From NCBI GenBank assembly GCA_001910725.1, contig MJGA01000035.1, positions 124,001 through 188,000 of the forward strand: a stretch of DNA of 64,000 nt, read 5' to 3'. The translations under genes were made by a program, and so were the position numbers. Position 1 is the first letter of the stretch. Every line of letters begins with the position of its first letter. The stretch is from Phanerodontia chrysosporium (lineage: Eukaryota; Basidiomycota; Agaricomycetes; Polyporales; Phanerochaetaceae). Shown in pieces: positions 55,415 to 64,000 of the stretch. Under the pieces are notes generated by a model. The model had not been told where the DNA came from. It did not search any database and worked only from the letters and a program-made list of their open reading frames with translations.

Positions 55415-57044
55415 ATGGCCAAAGGTTCGAAGCGCAAACCTGTCGCCGATGAGGAGACGGAAGAGTACGAGATCCCACTCTCGACAGCACCTCGCGTTAG
55501 GGCACATGTGGCTCACCTGGACAGCGTTACCCCGAACAGACGGCGAGTTCGCCGACAGAACGTCCCCTTCCACACCCCCGCCTTGCCAAACAAGACGAGA
55601 TCTCAACCCTCCGAGACATACTCGTCCATCCCCCGAGACGTCACTGAGTGGTTAGATCTCGGCCAAGACTTTGAGCAGACCGACCGCCTCGCTACCCCCT
55701 CCGCGAAGCAGACAGAGAAGCCTCGACGAGTTCGGAATAAAAATGTATTTGTCACCATGGTACGTTCGTCGCATATCTCTGGAATGATCTCCCTGAGCTA
55801 ACCGAATCCTGCAGGAACATGACAAAGTTTTACTCGAATGGGAGAAGTCGAAGGAAAAGTGGTTAGCAGAGCTGCTACGACGGGAAGGGCGTGCGGGTGC
55901 TCGAGACGACATATGCCGGCAATGCGAACAGACACAGCTACGCCCACCGCAGTACTGATGCGAAGATTGCTACGGAAACCGAATACTGTGCAGGCAATGC
56001 TGTGTCGAGCTGCACAAGACCAACCCGTATCATCGCGTCAAGGTATGTTGCTTGCTCGTTGAGATGTAGCGTTTCGCACGGCACTCACAAGTCCGACAGA
56101 GATGGAATGGATCGCACTTCGAACGCGTCACGCTACAAGACATCGGCGTAGTCATACAGCTAGGGCATGAAGTAGGTGACGTGTGCGCCGCACCGCAGTA
56201 CGGCCCCCGTGCGTCCATGGTTATGCACACGAACGGGTTTCACCCCGTGACCATCCTCTACTGCCATTGCGACCAAGCAGAATCCGCAGGGGACCACATC
56301 CAACAGCTGCTGCGCGCCGGCATCTATCCTGCTACGTTGACCAACCCTACGACGTTCGCAACAATTTCGATGTTGGAACAGTTCCACATGCTAACGCTGC
56401 AAGCCAAGATAACAGCGTACGACTACTACCTTACGCTAGTCAAGCTGACTGACCACACGGGATTGTCGACCTCCTACGTGAGTACTCGCACGTATCCAGA
56501 GCGGGCCCGACTAATGATACTCACAGGACCGGCTCAAATCATTCCTCCGTATAGTCCGGGAGTGGCGACACCTCAAGATGCTCAAGCGCGCTGGTAGGGG
56601 ACACATACTAGACGGTGTTAGGGACATTACGGCGGGCGAGTTATGCTTGAGATGCCCGGCTTGCCCCGATCCTGCGCGCAATCTACCTGCAAACTGGCAG
56701 GACATTTCTGACGACCTGCGGTAGGCCGATCTGTCATTTACTAGCGTTCGCTCACCTCGCTCACCTGTTTCAGATATATTTACACGCTGTTCGTCGCTAT
56801 CGATGCAAATTTCCGCTTAAAGCGGCGCGCGGTCTCGAGTAACGCGAGAGACCCAGGGCTCATATCGGGGCAGGGATTTTTTGTCGAGAATACTGAGTAC
56901 GAGGAGTACATCCTCAAGCATGTGAACGAAGACGACGTACGTCATATCCTCGTTCTGATGTTAATTTTGCTAATACATGCAATAGCTCAGCACGTGCGCC
57001 GGATTCAAAGCCATGTTGCATGCAAACACGAGGTGGAATCACGG
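55415..57044 (+). pseudogene. KDZ-family transposase, 5' part, with nonsense codon and LTR-truncated 3' end
   Basis: The ATG at 55415 starts MAKGSKRKPVADEETEEYEI. Exon 2 (from 55815) contains the CxC2-type cysteine cluster: CRQCEQTQLRPPQY, CEDCYGNRILCRQCCVELHK, then HRVKRWNGSHFERVTLQDIG, the classical N-terminal module of Kyakuja-Dileera-Zisupton transposases. Between QY and CEDC an in-frame TGA (55956-55958) stands where a CGA arginine codon is expected. Later exons have FATISMLEQFHMLTLQAKIT, CPACPDPARNLPANW, YTLFVAIDANFRLKRRAVSS and STCAGFKAMLHANTRWNHG, the start of the RNase H-like catalytic part. The KDZ frame stops at 57044, where retrotransposon LTR sequence begins, so the remaining catalytic residues are missing. 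Clearly inactive. Confidence 0.85.
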
Positions 57045-57644
57045 TATCACAAAAATGCGCTGCCCTAGCGCCTATACACCAAACCAACCAGCAATACTCA
57101 CTGGCAAAGGTTTACTTGGACTACAAAGGGTGTAGCCAAGCTTGAAGACGAGGTATAGAGACTAGAGAGGTGAGATGCAATGAGATTGAAGCTGGGGAGG
57201 CACCCCCAGCCCTCAGGGTTTATATACATGTGCACCAGGTCCCCAGGGACCGGTGTTCAGGGTCCTAACTATCTAATACCTACTACGCTATTGGCTAGTG
57301 CCCTACAGGCATTTCTACATTCTCCTACACGTTCCTAAATGTTCCTACGATGTCCCAGAAACCTCCAGAACGTTCCAGCACTGTCCGGACCTGTCCAGAG
57401 ACCTCCAGGACTTTCTAGTCCATTCCGGAGTGTCTCGGCGCTTCCAGACCCTTGCCTGCTTCTAGACCTTCGACCATGTGACCCTGGGATACCGCACGTG
57501 TGCGCATCACGTGACCGCCGTATCACGTGACCAGCCCCGAGCCTAGGGCTGTCACTCCAGCGCTTCTGCATGTCACAGTTCGGAGTAATCGCTTCTGTCA
57601 CTTGCTGCCCCTAACCCTAAGGGTTGAGACGAAAAACTGTGACA
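57045..57644 (-). repeat. 3' LTR of the chromovirus, about 600 bp
   Basis: On the minus strand it starts TGTCACAG right after the polypurine tract and ends about TGTGATA at 57045, where KDZ coding sequence resumes. The near-inverted ends TGTCACA/TGTGATA support these limits, with one terminal base changed from the usual TG...CA form. It carries many short CCAGA/TTCCAG words (57340-57450) and a telomere-like CCCTAACCCTAA near its 5' end (57607-57620). Confidence 0.6.
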
Positions 57645-57679
57645 TTACCCCCAATTCTAGCTGAACCTCCTGGTGAAGC

Positions 57680-60600
57680 CTAAATACCAGTGGAGCCAAA
57701 ACCATTGCTGCTACGAATGGTTGAGTCGAGGCGAGAAACCGGAGTTGGTTCGGCGTAGGAGATTCTTTCGAGCACAAGTTGAGCGACACGATCACCCTTG
57801 TGGAATGTAAAGGTGTCGGGCGAGTTGTTGATGAGTAGAATTTTGAGCTCTCCTCGATAATCTCGGTCAATAACGCCTGCTCCTATGTCGATGCCTCTGA
57901 GGCTGAGGCCACTCCGTGGTGCGACTCGAGCGTAGGTACCTGGTGGAGTACACATTCGAAGGCCAGTTGGCGCTAGCTTGCGATCATGGGGCTTGAGCGT
58001 AAGGTCTTCCGTGATGAAAAGGTCCAACCCTGCGCTTTCTGGCGACCCACGTGAGGGGAGTTTTGCGTCCTTGTTCATGAGTTCGACCTCGAACTGGTCG
58101 TCTGCTCCCCAAGATTGGAGTAGCGCGAGTTCGCGCACGAAAAACTCATCCTCCTCGTCGTGGTGGCGTTGCAGAAGGGAAATTGCCTTCGGCGCATCTG
58201 GGTATTTCTTGTGGAATTGTTTGACCTTCGCCATAGCGTGCTTGAGATTGGGCAAGTATTCCCATGTGTCGCTATGCTCGTCGTAGCCTCTCCACCGTAC
58301 TCGGTACATGACACGGCCTTTAGAGTCTGGCTGTGCATCTACGATCTGCTCGACCTCGTACTCCTCATCATCACCCACACGAATGGGTGGTAGGGGTTTG
58401 CGTGTGCGATTGGCAACCTCATCCTCGACGTGCTTCGTGAGCTTGCTTGCATGGAAGACCGGGTGAATCTTCACATGGGCTGGTAACTTCAGCTTGAAGG
58501 TGACCGGTCCCAGCTGCTCTACGATCTCGTAAGGGCCTACTCGCTTTGGTGCCAGCTTCTTGGAGGGAACCCGAAGGTTCAGATCCTTTGCGTCAAGCCA
58601 AACACGGTCTCCGACCTTGAACAAGGGTTCTGATTTGCCCTGGTCGTAGTACCACTTCATTCGCTCTGCAGCCAGCACGAGCGCGGCTTTCGCCTGATCT
58701 TGGGCCTCCTGTCTAAGCTTCGTCCAGTCGTCCAGTTCTGACAACCTTGTAACACGGTCCTGCTCTGGGAACATGCGTGGATGACGGCCATATTCGACGA
58801 AGAATGGCGAGTTCTTGGTGCTTTCATGTGCCTGGTTGTTGTACGCAAACTCGGCAGAGGGCAAAAGGTACGCCCAGTCGTCCTGCCTGAAGCTTGTGTA
58901 GCAGCGCAGATACTGCTCCAATGACTGATTAACTCGCTCAGTCTGACCGTCTGCCTGAGGGTGAAACGCTGTAGTCATTGCTGACTTGATCCCCAAGAGT
59001 CTGCACCATTCCTGGAAGAGTTTTGCGGCAAACTGCGTTCCTCTATCCGAAATGATCTGTCTGGGTAGGCCATGCAAAGGCCAAACACGCTCATAGAGCA
59101 AATTTCCCAGATCCTTGGCTGAAAACTCCTTGGTGATGGGGAGGAAATGTGCTCGCTTGGTTAAGCGGCAAACGACTACGAAGATAGCGTTGTAACCATC
59201 CGACTCCGGCAAGTCCGTGATCATATCGCATGAGATTATCTCCCAGGGTTCCGACGGAACCTCGTTCGGTTGTAGCAGGCCAGCAGGCTTCTGGTTGACG
59301 TTTTTATGCGACTGGCATACTTCGCAACCTGCAACGTACTTCTTGACGTAAACCGACATTCCTGGCCACCAGTAGTTGCGCGACAGCAACTCCAACGTCT
59401 TCCATCGTCCAGGGTGTCCAGCCCCAGGGAAGTCGTGGTGTAACTTGAGTAGATCCGCCCTAATCTTGTCATCCTTGGGCACATACACCTTGCCTCGGTG
59501 CAGTAGTAGCCCATCCTCGAGGTGCCATTCCGCTAAGTCCTTCCCGAACTCTCTTGGTCCTTTCAACATCAGGTCTTTGTACGACTTGGTGACTTCGTCG
59601 TCCAGCAGGGCTTTTCTGATCCTTTCTAGCAGTTTGCTATCGTCCACTATCGATGAATGGGTTGGTTGCATGGCTCGAATCGCGAAATATTCTGGCTTCA
59701 AAAGGACTTTTTCACGATTGTCGCAATCCACCCCCAATTCATGATCTGGCCTCCTGGACATTGGATCAGCCCGCTTCATCGTCTTTCCAGGCTTGTGCTC
59801 CAACTTGAAGTGGAAACGTGTGAGGAAAAGACTCCAACGTGCTTGACGTCGCGTCAAGTCTTGTGCCTTGCGGAAATAGGTCAAATTCTGGTGATCTGAC
59901 CATATTTCGAACGATAGAGGGTGTCCCTCCAAGTGGTGGCGCCATTCCTTCAGCGCACGGATGATGGCTAGCATCTCCTTGTCATATATCTCGTAGTTGC
60001 GCTCGTGTACGCCTAGCGCCTTGGAGTAAAACGCGACAGGGTGCCAGAGGCCATCCTCGCCCAGTTGCTCAAGTACAGCCCCCGTAGCAAAGTCTGACGA
60101 ATCGCATTCGAGCCTAAAAGGGTGCTCGTCGTCCGGAATCTTGAGAATAGGCGCAGTGGTGAACGCTCTCTTGAGCGTGTCGAAGGCATCCTGCTGCTCA
60201 GGCCCCCATTCCCACTCTTTGCCTTTGCGGGTAAGCTCTGACAATGGGCGAACAATCTTGCCAAAGTCTCGAATAAACCGTCGGTAGAAGTTGGCAAAAC
60301 CCAGGAAAGCCTGGACATCTTTGACCCTTTTGGGTATGGGCCAAGATAAAACGCCATCTACCTTCGATGGATCCATCTGAACCGACCCCTTGCTGATGAT
60401 CATTCCGAGGTATTCAATGCTATCTGTCTCGAAGAAGCATTTTTCTGGCTTAGCGAACAGGTCGTTGTCGCGTAGCCGCTGCAGTACCTCGCGAACTAAT
60501 CGCCGATGGTGGTCCAAGTCATTCGTGAAGATGAGAATGTCGTCTAAGTAGACCATGACATGCCCTTCTCGAATCAGATCGTCGAGAATATGGTTCATCA

Positions 60601-61741
60601 TGCGCTGAAAGGTTGCTGGTGCATTGCTGAGGCCGAAGAACATCACTGTAGGTTCATATAAACCGAAAGGTGTGATGAAGGCCAGCTTCCACTCGTCTCC
60701 TTCCTTGATTCTGACGTTGTTATACCCCCATCTAAGGTCAATCTTGGTGTATATACTAGCCTTAGATAGTCGATCTATAAGGTCTGAGATCTTGGGTATA
60801 GGGAAACGGTCTTTCTTAACGACTTCGTTCAGCTTTCTGTAGTCTTGCACCAAGCGCAATGAACCGTCCTTCTTCTTCACGAAAAAGACTGGTGCTGCCA
60901 GCGGGGATTTACTCGGTCTGATGTATCCCTTGGCGAGATTCTCCTGAATCCACTCGTCCAGAGAATTCCTCTCTTCTGGCGACAGCGAGTAATTACGAGC
61001 TGGTCGAGGTAGGGTAGCTCCGTCGATAAACTCGACAGCGTGGTCATAAGGCTTTCGTACGGGTAACCGTTCGCTTGCACGCTTCGAAAACACGTCCCCA
61101 TAGTCCTGATACTGTGTAGGAACAAGCTGCTCCCAGCCCTCGATTCCCTCCAGCGAACGAATACTGCACATCGCTGCGATCTTCTGGCAGGTTACTGCCA
61201 AAATGCGGCCATCTGGGGTGGAAGGGTCGACCCACTGAAGCCAAGGCTCCTCTTCTTCCTCCTCGAAGTCCTCATCCATAGGTTCTTCAAGCTCTGTTTG
61301 TGCTACTTGAGCCTTGTGGCTGGTGAAGCGACAAGAATCTGGGCATCTGGAGTACTTCCACTCGCCCTTATCCCAGTCTATCTCAGGATTATGCTTCTTC
61401 AAGTAGCTAAAGCCGAGGAACATGTCCTTTCCACCCAGATCTGTAATGAGGCATGCTTGTCTGGAGACATGGTCCCCTACGGCTACGTCGAGCCAAGCAT
61501 ACTCCTCAATACTGCCACACTTGTTCCTGGAGCCATCCGCGTTGTAAACGCGTATCTCCCTGGCCAGCTGGTTCGTCTTCAGCTTATGCTTCTTGACGAA
61601 GCGATGGCTAATGAACACAGCATAGGCCCCCGAATCAACCAGCGCGGTAGTCTGCACTCTGATTTCCTTACCCTGACTCAAAGTTACTGGAACGATAAAG
61701 CTCGATTTAGAGGGCAAACTAGAGACTTTTCTCGATTCCAA
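57680..61741 (-). CDS. pol: Retrotransposon Pol: protease-RT-RNase H-integrase-chromodomain-dUTPase
   Basis: 1353 codons without interruption. Aspartic protease active site ALVDSGAYAVFIS lies near residue 36. Reverse transcriptase has FVKKKDGSLRLVQDYRKLN and YLDD near residue 398, followed by RNase H (LECDSSDFATGAVL). Integrase has the HHCC finger (about 767-810, HPGRWKTLELL and CEVCQSHK), then a D,D(35)E core (CDMITDLPES, IISDRGTQF). A chromodomain at about 1125-1180 contains YRVRWRGYDEHSDTWEYLPN. The C-terminal 140 residues form a dUTPase with all five motifs: SAGLDLF, PRSGLS, GVIDRDYRGE, GDRVAQLVLERI and NGFGSTG. The frame's first codon here is TTG, and the frame stays open about 90 nt upstream, overlapping the end of the presumed gag frame at -1. 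A Gag-Pol frameshift is therefore likely. Confidence 0.92.
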   Translation of the reverse strand: MESRKVSSLPSKSSFIVPVTLSQGKEIRVQTTALVDSGAYAVFISHRFVKKHKLKTNQLAREIRVYNADGSRNKCGSIEEYAWLDVAVGDHVSRQACLITDLGGKDMFLGFSYLKKHNPEIDWDKGEWKYSRCPDSCRFTSHKAQVAQTELEEPMDEDFEEEEEEPWLQWVDPSTPDGRILAVTCQKIAAMCSIRSLEGIEGWEQLVPTQYQDYGDVFSKRASERLPVRKPYDHAVEFIDGATLPRPARNYSLSPEERNSLDEWIQENLAKGYIRPSKSPLAAPVFFVKKKDGSLRLVQDYRKLNEVVKKDRFPIPKISDLIDRLSKASIYTKIDLRWGYNNVRIKEGDEWKLAFITPFGLYEPTVMFFGLSNAPATFQRMMNHILDDLIREGHVMVYLDDILIFTNDLDHHRRLVREVLQRLRDNDLFAKPEKCFFETDSIEYLGMIISKGSVQMDPSKVDGVLSWPIPKRVKDVQAFLGFANFYRRFIRDFGKIVRPLSELTRKGKEWEWGPEQQDAFDTLKRAFTTAPILKIPDDEHPFRLECDSSDFATGAVLEQLGEDGLWHPVAFYSKALGVHERNYEIYDKEMLAIIRALKEWRHHLEGHPLSFEIWSDHQNLTYFRKAQDLTRRQARWSLFLTRFHFKLEHKPGKTMKRADPMSRRPDHELGVDCDNREKVLLKPEYFAIRAMQPTHSSIVDDSKLLERIRKALLDDEVTKSYKDLMLKGPREFGKDLAEWHLEDGLLLHRGKVYVPKDDKIRADLLKLHHDFPGAGHPGRWKTLELLSRNYWWPGMSVYVKKYVAGCEVCQSHKNVNQKPAGLLQPNEVPSEPWEIISCDMITDLPESDGYNAIFVVVCRLTKRAHFLPITKEFSAKDLGNLLYERVWPLHGLPRQIISDRGTQFAAKLFQEWCRLLGIKSAMTTAFHPQADGQTERVNQSLEQYLRCYTSFRQDDWAYLLPSAEFAYNNQAHESTKNSPFFVEYGRHPRMFPEQDRVTRLSELDDWTKLRQEAQDQAKAALVLAAERMKWYYDQGKSEPLFKVGDRVWLDAKDLNLRVPSKKLAPKRVGPYEIVEQLGPVTFKLKLPAHVKIHPVFHASKLTKHVEDEVANRTRKPLPPIRVGDDEEYEVEQIVDAQPDSKGRVMYRVRWRGYDEHSDTWEYLPNLKHAMAKVKQFHKKYPDAPKAISLLQRHHDEEDEFFVRELALLQSWGADDQFEVELMNKDAKLPSRGSPESAGLDLFITEDLTLKPHDRKLAPTGLRMCTPPGTYARVAPRSGLSLRGIDIGAGVIDRDYRGELKILLINNSPDTFTFHKGDRVAQLVLERISYAEPTPVSRLDSTIRSSNGFGSTGI

Positions 61742-61766
61742 AACTGATCTAATACATTCTACTGAG

Positions 61767-63392
61767 TCAGGAGGGTAAAGGAAATCTAAAAACGGACCAG
61801 ATGTCGCAGACTCTACATCGGTCCCTGCAGAAAATCCTCATCGTCTGAGAACACCACGCGGTTAATCTTCTGCGCCTTCTCCTTCGAAGACGACTTCTTC
61901 TTTTGCTTGGTCTTGGGGTATCTTCCTCTTCTGAGCTATCCGAGCTCGACTCCTCGTCAGAGGCTACCTCCTGGAATCTCTCCGAGTCGCTGGCGTACAC
62001 CTCGCGCACACTGTTCTTCGTGTGGCGAGAGCCCTTATCCTTCTCCTTTCCCTTTGAAGACGAAGCCTTTGACGAACTGGCCACCGGTGCATTGGTGGTT
62101 TTACTCGACGACGTCGAAGAACCTGAGTTGTTCTTCTTCGATGGACACTCCTTGGCGATGTGGCCTTTGCCTCCACACTGAGCGCAGCAGCCTTTCTTCT
62201 TCGCCTCTTCGAACGACATGGCAACCTTCTGAACCTTGGCTGTCTTGCCTTTGCCCTGGGCTGAGCCCTTCTTCAAGGCGTCGACATCCATAGCATCAGG
62301 GTCTTTCGACGACTGAGGCTGTCCAGAGAGTACGGTGCCCGTCAAGAGACGTTGATCCTGCAGAATCTCCTGAACATCCTTCAACCAACCATCCCAGGTC
62401 GTAGCCCACTGAGCACGACCACGGGCTGCCAGTACATCGGCGGCGGCACGAGGGGTATGGGCATAGGCTTTAACCAACAGTTCTTCGTTGGAGAAGCCGG
62501 TTTGGCGAGCCAGCGAACGGAAACGAGCAGCAAACTCGTTGAAAGTCTTCTCGTTCGTTCCTTTCTTGCTGACGAGCTGCTCAAACTCTGCCCTTGCCCT
62601 GTCCTTCTTGTCGGTCTGTTGGAATCCTTTCTGGAGTTCGTTCACAAAGTTGGTCCAAGTACCAAGGGGCTTTGAGTCTGCCACCTTGTCGAAGTACTCT
62701 TGCATGACCTTCTTTGCTGAACCTCGCAGGTAAGTCATTGCCGTTTCTATCTTCTTTTCGTCGTCCATTACGCCACGGTGGCGCAACCAGAGTGCCATCG
62801 ACTCGAGCCAGTCATCCAGCTTGCTAGCCTTATCACCATTAAAGGTGTCAGGCTCCTTCATGGTAGGGAACAAAGACTGAGACAACCCAACGTTGCCTCC
62901 ACTAGTGCCTTGCTGAACCAACACTTTCAAGCTCTCGTTCTCCTGCTTCAGCACCTGCATAGCGTTCTGTAAAACGCGATTTTGGTTCTGAGCCTCTGCT
63001 ATCTGCGCAGACAAGTGCTGTCTAGTCTGCTCAAGAGTGTCTATCTGCTCCTGAAGTGTCTTGGCCTCGGTTTTGCGTTTGCGAAGGGCTTCCTTCAAGC
63101 GAAGGACTTCTGAACCCATTTCCGACCTTACTTGAGCTATTTCAGCCTTTACCCAGTTACCCAGACTGTCAACGAGGGCCTTAAAGTCGCCAGGAGTCAG
63201 TCCTTCCTGAGCGGCTTGTACCCATGACTGGCTGTACTCTTCGTAAGAGGTCGAAAGCGGCGCAGCGGCCAAAACTGGGGTAGGGCCTCCCTCAGCCATA
63301 GAGCCAAGTTCTAACGCTCCCCAAGGGTCCATGCCACTTGAACTCGAAGCAGAACGCAAACCAAAGTCAACAGGATTTGAATTGAGCGACAT
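61767..63392 (-). CDS. gag: Retrotransposon Gag with zinc knuckle
   Basis: The ATG at 63392 starts MSLNSNPVDFGLRSASSSSG. A coiled-coil stretch (KEALRKRKTEAKTLQEQIDT) is followed by the capsid-like retrotransposon gag domain (FNGDKASKLDDWLESMALWL, AMTYLRGSAKKVMQEYFDKV, FAARFRSLARQTGFSNEELL), and a CCHC zinc knuckle CAQCGGKGHIAKEC that packages RNA. The last 50 residues, after EEEDTPRPSK, are arginine-rich and look out of frame. An adjacent frame from about 61918 reads KTKQKKKSSSKEKAQKINRV and ends FLQGPM, which fits a Gag tail better, so a one-base indel is probable. It forms virus-like particles in the cytoplasm in related elements. Confidence 0.87.
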   Translation of the reverse strand: MSLNSNPVDFGLRSASSSSGMDPWGALELGSMAEGGPTPVLAAAPLSTSYEEYSQSWVQAAQEGLTPGDFKALVDSLGNWVKAEIAQVRSEMGSEVLRLKEALRKRKTEAKTLQEQIDTLEQTRQHLSAQIAEAQNQNRVLQNAMQVLKQENESLKVLVQQGTSGGNVGLSQSLFPTMKEPDTFNGDKASKLDDWLESMALWLRHRGVMDDEKKIETAMTYLRGSAKKVMQEYFDKVADSKPLGTWTNFVNELQKGFQQTDKKDRARAEFEQLVSKKGTNEKTFNEFAARFRSLARQTGFSNEELLVKAYAHTPRAAADVLAARGRAQWATTWDGWLKDVQEILQDQRLLTGTVLSGQPQSSKDPDAMDVDALKKGSAQGKGKTAKVQKVAMSFEEAKKKGCCAQCGGKGHIAKECPSKKNNSGSSTSSSKTTNAPVASSSKASSSKGKEKDKGSRHTKNSVREVYASDSERFQEVASDEESSSDSSEEEDTPRPSKRRSRLRRRRRRRLTAWCSQTMRIFCRDRCRVCDIWSVFRFPLPS

Positions 63393-63421
63393 CTTGATTC
63401 AAAAACGCGCAGATACAAAAA

Positions 63422-64000
63422 CTAATCGAGGTTCTTCTCCAAAAACAACCAATCTTCACCCAACTCCTGAATCAGCTCCCTGCAATGCTCAGCGAAGCGT
63501 GGCTTAAGCTCAGCGAAGCTATGTGCGCCTGCCTTCTTCAAATCCCTCGAAATCTTCTTCCACTCCCTCGTGGTGTACTCCTTCGTCTCGACGATGGTCT
63601 GAAGGTGTTTGCGAATGTTATCGAACCTCTCCTTGAACAAGCCCAAGATGTAGAGCTCGTGTTCAGTCAACCCAACTCGAAAACGCTGCTCGTCTAGCTT
63701 CTGAAAGAACGGACCCAAGTGGTTAAGGGCGCCGTTGAACTTTCGTCCGTAGTCGCGCAGCTGATGGACCTGAGTGTTGGTGTGAAAGCGAAGGTCCTTG
63801 GGAATGGGTTTGACCTCGATAGGGGAGTAGGGGAGGTTCAATACGCTCGATGAGGGGTAGAGGGGGGGGGGCGTTCGCGATGCGATCGAGTAGGCGGCGC
63901 TTGCGCTGTTCGTTGCGATAGTCTTCGAGCTGAAGTTGGTGCTTGAAGTCGTTCAAGTCTGCTTCACGAGCAAGCCTTTCACGACGACCAGGAACAGGGG
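63422..64000 (-). CDS. Extra ORF upstream of gag in the retrotransposon, partial and frameshifted
   Basis: A helical, charged frame (PIPKDLRFHTNTQVHQLRDY, GPFFQKLDEQRFRVGL, LIQELGEDWLFLEKNLD) ends at 63422, only 30 nt before the gag ATG. Its apparent start (63841) is a TTG. The coding sense continues upstream in another frame (QLQLEDYRNEQRKRRLLDRI) across a ten-C run on the minus strand (63862-63871), so a homopolymer slip has split one longer ORF that leaves the window. I do not recognise the protein. It could be an N-terminal part of Gag or a separate element-specific ORF. Confidence 0.55.

Larger units (their letters stand above)
57045..64000 (-). mobile_element. Ty3/gypsy chromovirus LTR retrotransposon, 5' end beyond the window
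   Basis: Minus-strand element with 3' LTR (57045-57644), a polypurine tract on the minus strand (AATTGGGGGTAA) just upstream of the LTR, pol (57680-61741), gag (61767-63392) and an extra upstream ORF (63422 to the window end). The 5' LTR and primer-binding site should lie beyond 64000, so the target-site duplication cannot be checked. A chromodomain in the Pol C-terminus places it among chromoviruses, which use it for chromatin targeting. It inserted into the KDZ pseudogene. Confidence 0.9.

Noticed and set aside
1..64000. CRISPR arrays, bacterial operons, riboswitches, rRNA
   Set aside because: None seen; direct-repeat spacing, ribosome-binding sites and rRNA cores are absent and the gene structure is eukaryotic.

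Overview
The window looks like nuclear DNA of an agaricomycete (mushroom-forming basidiomycete, plausibly Polyporales). Genes carry many short GT-AG introns of about 45-70 bp. Several family types are typical of this class: DUF6535 membrane proteins, a KDZ transposase with a CxC2-type cysteine cluster, a chromodomain Ty3/gypsy retrotransposon, and expanded multi-pass membrane proteins. tRNA-Glu genes have eukaryotic internal promoters and T-run terminators. No bacterial, plasmid or organellar signal was seen.

Layout. 0-21 kb is mainly single-copy genes: two NmrA-like reductases in tandem (first cut by the window edge), one member of the membrane-protein family (4.1-5.7 kb), a tRNA-Glu, an F-box-like protein, a TMEM135-like protein, an APC-type amino-acid/GABA permease, a PP2A-like phosphatase (PPG1 type) and a DUF6535 gene with apparent frameshifts that ends in an array of 27-nt micro-exons. 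21-47 kb is dominated by an uncharacterised family of seven-hydrophobic-segment proteins. With the copy at 4.1-5.7 kb I count about 13 loci in three subfamilies, here called A, B and C. A is near 5, 22, 26 and 30.8 kb (the last a fragment). B is near 30, 36, 38 and 43 kb. C is near 24.7 (fragment), 28, 31.5, 33, 45 and 46.5 kb. Roughly eight look usable and the rest are broken by a transposon, frameshifts, truncation or internal deletion. Four identical tRNA-Glu(CTC) genes each lie 0.55-0.8 kb upstream of, and divergent from, a family member (three A, one B), so the tRNA seems to travel with the duplicated unit. An agmatinase-like pseudogene sits inside the cluster.

47-64 kb is mobile-element territory. 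A gene-poor AT-rich stretch is followed by a divergent pair: an HMG-box-like nuclear protein and a protein with two RNase H1 N-terminal (viroplasmin)-like segments. Next comes a KDZ transposase pseudogene whose 3' half is replaced by the LTR of a minus-strand chromovirus that runs off the window end. The Pol of this chromovirus carries, after the chromodomain, a complete five-motif dUTPase domain.

The strongest leads are the tRNA-Glu/7TM duplicated unit, with a conserved 5' block holding an equal-length upstream ORF in two copies; the 1.16-kb TIR element with target-site duplication that splits one paralogue; the tandem 27-nt phase-1 micro-exons; and the Pol-chromodomain-dUTPase fusion. All calls come from reading the sequence; no database search was run.
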